The notes under the pieces: model-generated
Databases searched by the model: none
What the model was told of the DNA's origin: nothing
Seen by the model: the letters and a program-made list of their open reading frames with translations, nothing else
Assembly: GCA_002381805.1 (NCBI GenBank)
Contig: DFXZ01000005.1
Location: forward strand, 1-64,000
Source of the DNA: Bdellovibrio sp. UBA4095
GTDB lineage: Bacteria; Bdellovibrionota; Bdellovibrionia; Bdellovibrionales; Bdellovibrionaceae
DNA: 64,000 nucleotides
Reading direction: 5' to 3'
Shown: positions 59,993 to 64,000 of the stretch, in pieces
Layout: each line of letters opens with the position of its first letter
How positions within the stretch are numbered: position 1 is the first letter of the stretch
Position numbers and translations under genes: made by a program

Positions 59993-60397
59993 ATGAAACA
60001 CATCTTTATGTTTGCAGTCTCGTTGTCACTCGGTTTATCTCTCAGCGCCTGTTCAAGTCAGTCTAAGAAAAGTTCCCCTTCTGATGAAGAAGGACTAGAG
60101 AGCTCTCAAGAACTGCAGAAAGCGACTCCAGTTAAAACTGGGAAGATCAAAGTGTACAGCCATCCGACTGAAGCTGCAGAGGAACCCGACGCTGTACAGA
60201 AAGAGCCCGCAGTCGTTGAAAAAAGAGGCTGCGAAACGCCGCTAGGCCCATTGGCACATGGCGAGAGTGCCACCGGCTATCTAAAAGACATCATCCAACC
60301 AGATGAGATCTGCATCTCTGACACCATTCGCTGCAAGGATGGGACTTGGACCGGAGAGGCCATCCATCCGACCTGCAAGCGAGCTGATAAAAAATAG
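59993..60397 (+). CDS. Small lipoprotein with Cys-containing C-terminal domain
   Basis: 134 residues. Lipoprotein signal ends in LSLSAC (Cys19), so it is lipidated. The middle is a Ser/Glu/Lys-rich disordered linker. The last 55 residues (CETPLGPLAHGESATGYLKD...ICISDTIRCKDGTWTG, in outline) contain four cysteines and a GxLxHG-type core. I recall such domains from many secreted Bdellovibrio proteins, and they probably form two disulphides. The ATG at 59993 starts the signal. A GTG that overlaps the cphB stop is the alternative. It is likely co-transcribed with cphAB but has no known link to cyanophycin. Confidence 0.65.
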   Translation: MKHIFMFAVSLSLGLSLSACSSQSKKSSPSDEEGLESSQELQKATPVKTGKIKVYSHPTEAAEEPDAVQKEPAVVEKRGCETPLGPLAHGESATGYLKDIIQPDEICISDTIRCKDGTWTGEAIHPTCKRADKK

Positions 60398-60470
60398 CCC
60401 CGCAGGTCTGTTGTCATTGCTCAACAGTTCCTGACTTGCTTATGAAATGGAAACGTATTAGTTCTCTTTT

Positions 60471-61124
60471 ATGGCTTCGACCGATCCTGTACCAACACTT
60501 GTTAAACCTCTTTTAAGAGGTCACTTTCACCAAGCCGCCTTCTTTTTCTCCCTAGGTGCCTGTGCCATGCTTCTCGTAGAAGCTTCTGGCACCAACGAGA
60601 CTTTGGCCATCACAGTCTATTCACTCAGTGTCATTGCACTCTTTGGCATCAGCGCGCTTTACCATCGTCCCCAGTGGTCGACTGTCGCCAGAATGTGGAT
60701 GAGAAGACTCGATCATTCAGCAATCTTTATTATGATCGCCGGAACCGGCACTCCTTTGTGCTTACTTGCAATGCCGGAACCTTTTGGCAGAAATCTCTTG
60801 ATCATTCTTTGGGCAGCCGCGGCCGTTGGTATTACTCAGTCTCTTTTCTGGGTTAAAGCACCCAAAATTGTATCGGCCATGCTATACATAATCATGGGCT
60901 GGCTGGCGTTGCCGTATCTTCCACAGATGAGTGCCGCCTTGGGCTCGACAAGCGTTGATTTAATTATTGCCGGAGGAATCATTTACTCGATTGGAGCACT
61001 GATCTACGCCTTTAAGCGCCCGGATCCTTTGCCGCATATTTTTGGATACCATGAAATTTTCCATTTGTTGGTGATTGTGGCTGCTGCAGTACATTTCGTC
61101 GTCATCGCAAAACTAATCTACTGA
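60471..61124 (+). CDS. HlyIII/PAQR-family membrane protein
   Basis: 217 residues, seven hydrophobic segments from about 21 to 215. The family's metal-site residues are present: SALYHRPQW (H near 68), RRLDHSAIFIMIAGT (H near 82) and GYHEIFHLLVI (two H near 193-197). These correspond to the Ser, Asp and His ligands of the PAQR fold. Bacterial HlyIII proteins have been linked to haemolysis or membrane-lipid sensing, but the biological role is uncertain. TTGCTT and a weak TAGTTC lie so that the start codon follows the -10 by 6 nt. It overlaps the convergent cytochrome gene by 7 nt. Confidence 0.88.
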   Translation: MASTDPVPTLVKPLLRGHFHQAAFFFSLGACAMLLVEASGTNETLAITVYSLSVIALFGISALYHRPQWSTVARMWMRRLDHSAIFIMIAGTGTPLCLLAMPEPFGRNLLIILWAAAAVGITQSLFWVKAPKIVSAMLYIIMGWLALPYLPQMSAALGSTSVDLIIAGGIIYSIGALIYAFKRPDPLPHIFGYHEIFHLLVIVAAAVHFVVIAKLIY

Positions 61125-62311
61125 GGCATTCCCTGACTGATCCAAGCCTCCACCAAACTCCTCTTACTTTCAGGCAACAAGCCCGATGCCGGCATCGGCC
61201 TTGCGACGTCATTCATTCGGCGTTTAATCGCAGCTGCATTGGCTTTGGCCTCGGCGTAGCTACGCAAGTTTAAACCTGCAGATTGAGCACCACCTTCTGT
61301 ATGGCAAGACAGACAATGGGTCGCAAAAACTCCACCTGTCGCAATCAGAGAATTAAAAGTGACAACCGTCGGAGTTGGGCTAGGAGATGGAGTCGGAGTC
61401 GGTGTGGGCGTAGGAGTTGGGCTAGGACTCGGTTGCGGCATCGCTGCCTCAGCAGTCACACTCGAAAACTCAAGAGCAATCATGTCATCATCGGTTGGAG
61501 TTCGCACCACGGTACCATTGGCGAAACCAGCGGCAAAATTAATGTCCGTCATACTATTTATCAGAACATCAATGTTGGTATATGTCGTGATATTGGTCTG
61601 TAACTCGTCATTAATATAAATATGCAAAGCCCGCGCACGATAATTTTTTGTGGCAGAGGGTTTCAGTTTCAAAGTGGCGTTCCTAAATTCATAACCACGA
61701 GTTTCATTACTCAGAACCATTCTGCGTATTTCAATTCCTGCAATCATCGGCAGTCCCTGGGAACTGTCCTTTTCAAGATCCCATTCAACACGTCTAAAAG
61801 TCGTTGCCAGTTTAGCCGGCACCTTGACTGAAACTGTTTTAAGGATAGCACCGCCACCACCACCGCCCTCTGAAGCCAAGCAATTTGCATAGTCGCTTTG
61901 GCTTCCTGACCAAACTGAAGATAGCTGCGCAATTTGATTCTGATGTTGAGAACCCGTAAATGGAGGCTTATGAATACCTGTTGCCTGAACGTTTATAAGG
62001 TTCATACCTTTCGAAGCAAAAGATATATAGGAAGTCGCGGAATCCGCTTCACCGAAGAGGCCATTGCCTCCCCCGCCTTGCACATGGCAAGCACCACAGT
62101 GCTGGATTAAGAATGGCTGGTAGGTCGCCTTATAGACTCTGACTAATGCGGCTTCACAGGTTTCACCTGGAGCCTGATAAAAGCGCGACCCGCCCACTGT
62201 TGAGCTAAGGTCTTGCATTTGAAAGCCCTCGCCGCAATTGGTATAAGCCACTGCACAAGTTGCCGCGCCAAGAAACCACAGAAGTTTTTTATACCAAACA
62301 GCGTCGCTCAT
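61118..62311 (-). CDS. Diheme cytochrome c-type lipoprotein
   Basis: 397 residues from the ATG at 62311 (AAGGA upstream). Lipobox-like AYTNC (Cys26) suggests a lipid anchor, though Asn before Cys is unusual. The first heme motif is CGACH (72-76) in an N-terminal cytochrome domain. The middle part (about 155-300) is a beta-rich domain without heme. A PQPSPSPTPTPTPTPTPS linker (about 302-319) precedes a C-terminal domain with CLSCH (333-337) and the axial-Met candidate ARPMPASG. Two separated heme domains suggest electron transfer outside the inner membrane. It overlaps the HlyIII gene by 7 nt and probably follows the Tat-exported gene in one operon. Confidence 0.82.
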   Translation of the reverse strand: MSDAVWYKKLLWFLGAATCAVAYTNCGEGFQMQDLSSTVGGSRFYQAPGETCEAALVRVYKATYQPFLIQHCGACHVQGGGGNGLFGEADSATSYISFASKGMNLINVQATGIHKPPFTGSQHQNQIAQLSSVWSGSQSDYANCLASEGGGGGGAILKTVSVKVPAKLATTFRRVEWDLEKDSSQGLPMIAGIEIRRMVLSNETRGYEFRNATLKLKPSATKNYRARALHIYINDELQTNITTYTNIDVLINSMTDINFAAGFANGTVVRTPTDDDMIALEFSSVTAEAAMPQPSPSPTPTPTPTPTPSPSPTPTVVTFNSLIATGGVFATHCLSCHTEGGAQSAGLNLRSYAEAKANAAAIKRRMNDVARPMPASGLLPESKRSLVEAWISQGMPQ

Positions 62312-62327
62312 AAAATCCTTAAAAAAA

Positions 62328-63752
62328 CTAAACAAATTTAATGACCTTCGAAATATTCGCAGAATCTATAATTCGCGTACCTGCTATAGGCGCATAAAGA
62401 TCGTTTCTTTTGTTAGCCGCACACCAGTTCGCAAAGACCGCTGCAGCGGTGGCCTCAGGGGATCCGCCTGTAATGAAGGATCGATCTGCAGATTGGGTGT
62501 CATTAAACTGTCCAATTTGGAAATCTGACGTCGCAGGACGACCCTTCGGGTTGTAGTACATCATATAGGCGACGCCATTGGCTCCGCGATCCCCTTGCCA
62601 GACAGCCGATCGACTTTCCGAAGTCGGGCTAAATACTGAACCATCGGAAATAACATATAGAAAAACAGGCTTTTGCAAAAGGGCGGCACTCTGTAGCACT
62701 CGGCCCATCAAAACACCGGCATTAAAATCACGAGTATTTCCAGTCGTTCTCGAACCATCATGATAGTCATATCCACCAAGTTCGAGATTTGCTGAACCGG
62801 AGTAACCCATCAACGAGTTATAAACCATAGAGCCAAAGATCAGGTCCATGTTATTTGCTGCTGTATTCGCAGCGATATTCCAGATCTGAGCGTAATCGGA
62901 CTGGGGTCTGGGATCGATAAGACTCGCGCCTTTGGAAACCACTTCAGTATTTTTAATACCGGCGCAGTCCAAGACCTTGCGAATTTCGTCAGCTCCTGTC
63001 ACAGAAGCGAGCTTGCGGTTTTGAGAAGAGTTAAGATTTTTCAAAAGCTTGGTAAGGGAATCTTTTTGCGAGGCATTCAGTGAGCTTCCCAAGCTTGCAC
63101 TGTATCCCACTGAATTAAGAATTGCGTTAAAGTCAGAAACAATTAGCGGCGTTGGCGGAGACATCAATGCCGCTGATTGATTGATTCCCGTTTTAGAGTT
63201 GCGACGTCCGAGATTAGGTAAAAGGCTTCCACTTAATCCAGCCCTCGCAACAGCTCCAGTGAGATCAAACTTGTTAAGATTGGAATCATTCTGCGAATCA
63301 CAAGGAATAGCAACGAAGGCTGTATTCGCAAGAGTCGCTGCACCAGCCTTATCGCGAATGCCTGCAAGCATCCGACTTAATAGCTGCCCGTCCTGCATTC
63401 CTGCAAAAGGGACATTTCCGAATTCACGTTCGATAGGTACCTGGTTATTTCCCAAACCAAGTCGATTGTAACTGGCTATGGGATCTCTGGCGGCATTCAT
63501 CGGTAAGTAGTTACTCGCCATCGCGGCACCACCCGCAAGATTCAAAGTTATAAACGGAATAAAAGAAGATGGAACTGGACAATTCAACGACTGAGCTGAT
63601 GCGTGATTACCTAAGATCAGTGAAAGCCAGTTCGGTACCATCATACTTGCCGCAAAGGGAATCATCCCGGTTGCCAAAAAATCACGCCGAGTGACAGGTT
63701 TGCTGTGACCTAGTTGAGCCCAATAAGGAATATCTTTTTTATTTTTGCTCAT
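62328..63752 (-). CDS. Tat-exported DUF1501-like protein
   Basis: 474 residues from the ATG at 63752 (GGGGGAAAG upstream). Twin-arginine signal TRRDFLATG (21-29), cut near ASAQS. The mature protein has an alkaline-phosphatase-like fold in outline: ITLNLAGGAAMASNYLPM at the start, ELGGYDYHDGSRTTGNT around 320 and YVISDGSV near 365, all typical of the DUF1501 proteins found with cytochrome-like secreted proteins. The exact substrate is unknown. It is adjacent to the diheme cytochrome lipoprotein (16 nt), as in DUF1501-cytochrome pairs known from Planctomycetes and others. Confidence 0.72.
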   Translation of the reverse strand: MSKNKKDIPYWAQLGHSKPVTRRDFLATGMIPFAASMMVPNWLSLILGNHASAQSLNCPVPSSFIPFITLNLAGGAAMASNYLPMNAARDPIASYNRLGLGNNQVPIEREFGNVPFAGMQDGQLLSRMLAGIRDKAGAATLANTAFVAIPCDSQNDSNLNKFDLTGAVARAGLSGSLLPNLGRRNSKTGINQSAALMSPPTPLIVSDFNAILNSVGYSASLGSSLNASQKDSLTKLLKNLNSSQNRKLASVTGADEIRKVLDCAGIKNTEVVSKGASLIDPRPQSDYAQIWNIAANTAANNMDLIFGSMVYNSLMGYSGSANLELGGYDYHDGSRTTGNTRDFNAGVLMGRVLQSAALLQKPVFLYVISDGSVFSPTSESRSAVWQGDRGANGVAYMMYYNPKGRPATSDFQIGQFNDTQSADRSFITGGSPEATAAAVFANWCAANKRNDLYAPIAGTRIIDSANISKVIKFV

Positions 63753-63772
63753 CTTTCCCCCGGGTACCCTGA

Positions 63773-64000
63773 TCAATAAGTAATTGCATCGAAACTTGAA
63801 ATCATCGCAGCACAGGTGGATTGCATTAGGCTGTTCGTAAAGTTAGCCTTTGTCCTGTCTGCCGCTGCTAATGATCCGATGAACTCACTTTTAAACTCTT
63901 GAATATATCCGAACTCTTCGGCGGTTTCATTCCGCCCCCAAAACTGACGAGCCAAAGCTCTTACCGCTGTCTTATAGGCCTCTTCAGTCACGAGGTTGGG
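63773..64000 (-). CDS. C-terminal part of a hypothetical protein, 5' end outside window
   Basis: Frame is open from the right edge to the TGA at 63773. The visible 75 residues (PNLVTEEAYKTAVRALARQFWGR...) are helical and Ala/Phe-rich, without Cys pairs, and end in SSFDAITY. The start lies beyond the window. With the two genes downstream it forms an exported-protein operon, 20 nt before the DUF1501-like gene. It could be a DUF1588/DUF1592-type component by position, but this cannot be judged from the fragment. Confidence 0.5.
   Translation of the reverse strand, partial: PNLVTEEAYKTAVRALARQFWGRNETAEEFGYIQEFKSEFIGSLAAADRTKANFTNSLMQSTCAAMISSFDAITY

Overview
The window looks like chromosome from a Bdellovibrio-type predatory bacterium (Bdellovibrionota). 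This is an inference from gene content and style, not from a database match. Supporting features are the many secreted lipoproteins and outer-membrane barrels, Pro-Ser/Pro-Thr linkers between exported domains, a secreted trypsin and two secreted GH5 glycosidases, sensory and chemotaxis genes, lipoate scavenging, a methylcitrate cycle, and a standard housekeeping translation operon. There is no sign of a prophage or CRISPR array. The only insertion-sequence trace is a partial transposase at the left edge.

Layout. 0-5 kb: transposase fragment, an unknown protein, an XRE regulator, a DOMON-like protein, then prpD and prpB. 5-13 kb: lplA, a secreted C45-type NTN hydrolase, a lipoprotein, prpC (completing the methylcitrate set), a secreted hypothetical and a PhoD-like phosphatase lipoprotein. 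13-15.5 kb: small envelope genes, three of which have a promoter ending 5-6 nt before the start codon, as expected for leaderless mRNAs. 15.5-27.3 kb, minus strand: (surA-like)-rimI, then rimP-nusA-infB-rbfA-truB, rpsO, pnp, an M16 protease and dut. Promoters, terminators and a likely S15 leader hairpin are visible. 27.4-31 kb: an outer-membrane protein, a trypsin lipoprotein, tRNA-Leu(CAA) with encoded CCA, and an exaC-type aldehyde dehydrogenase with its DUF779 partner. 32-33.3 kb: a mobile mystery protein A/B pair (XRE plus Fic) with palindromic operator DNA. 33.5-38.5 kb: ldhA followed by a three-gene ABC exporter (ATPase, double-FtsX permease, HlyD-like adaptor).

38.6-55.2 kb is the most accessory stretch. 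Two paralogous GH5 proteins with matching promoters flank a flavin-dependent tryptophan-type halogenase, an nrfHA-resB nitrite-ammonification operon, two overlapping PAS histidine kinases, a TorF-like porin and a HAMP-less chemoreceptor. 55.3-60.4 kb is a cyanophycin (Arg/Asp polymer) module. It has cphA-cphB on the plus strand and a divergent arginine-deiminase/DDAH-fold enzyme, with a palindrome over the cphA -35 element. The right end holds a HlyIII membrane protein and a minus-strand cluster made of an unidentified partial CDS, a Tat-exported DUF1501-like protein and a diheme lipoprotein.

Taken together, the genes fit a prey-fed lifestyle: using and storing prey-derived carbon and nitrogen (propionate, lipoate, Arg/Asp polymer), secreting hydrolases, and having an anaerobic or nitrite-detoxifying option.
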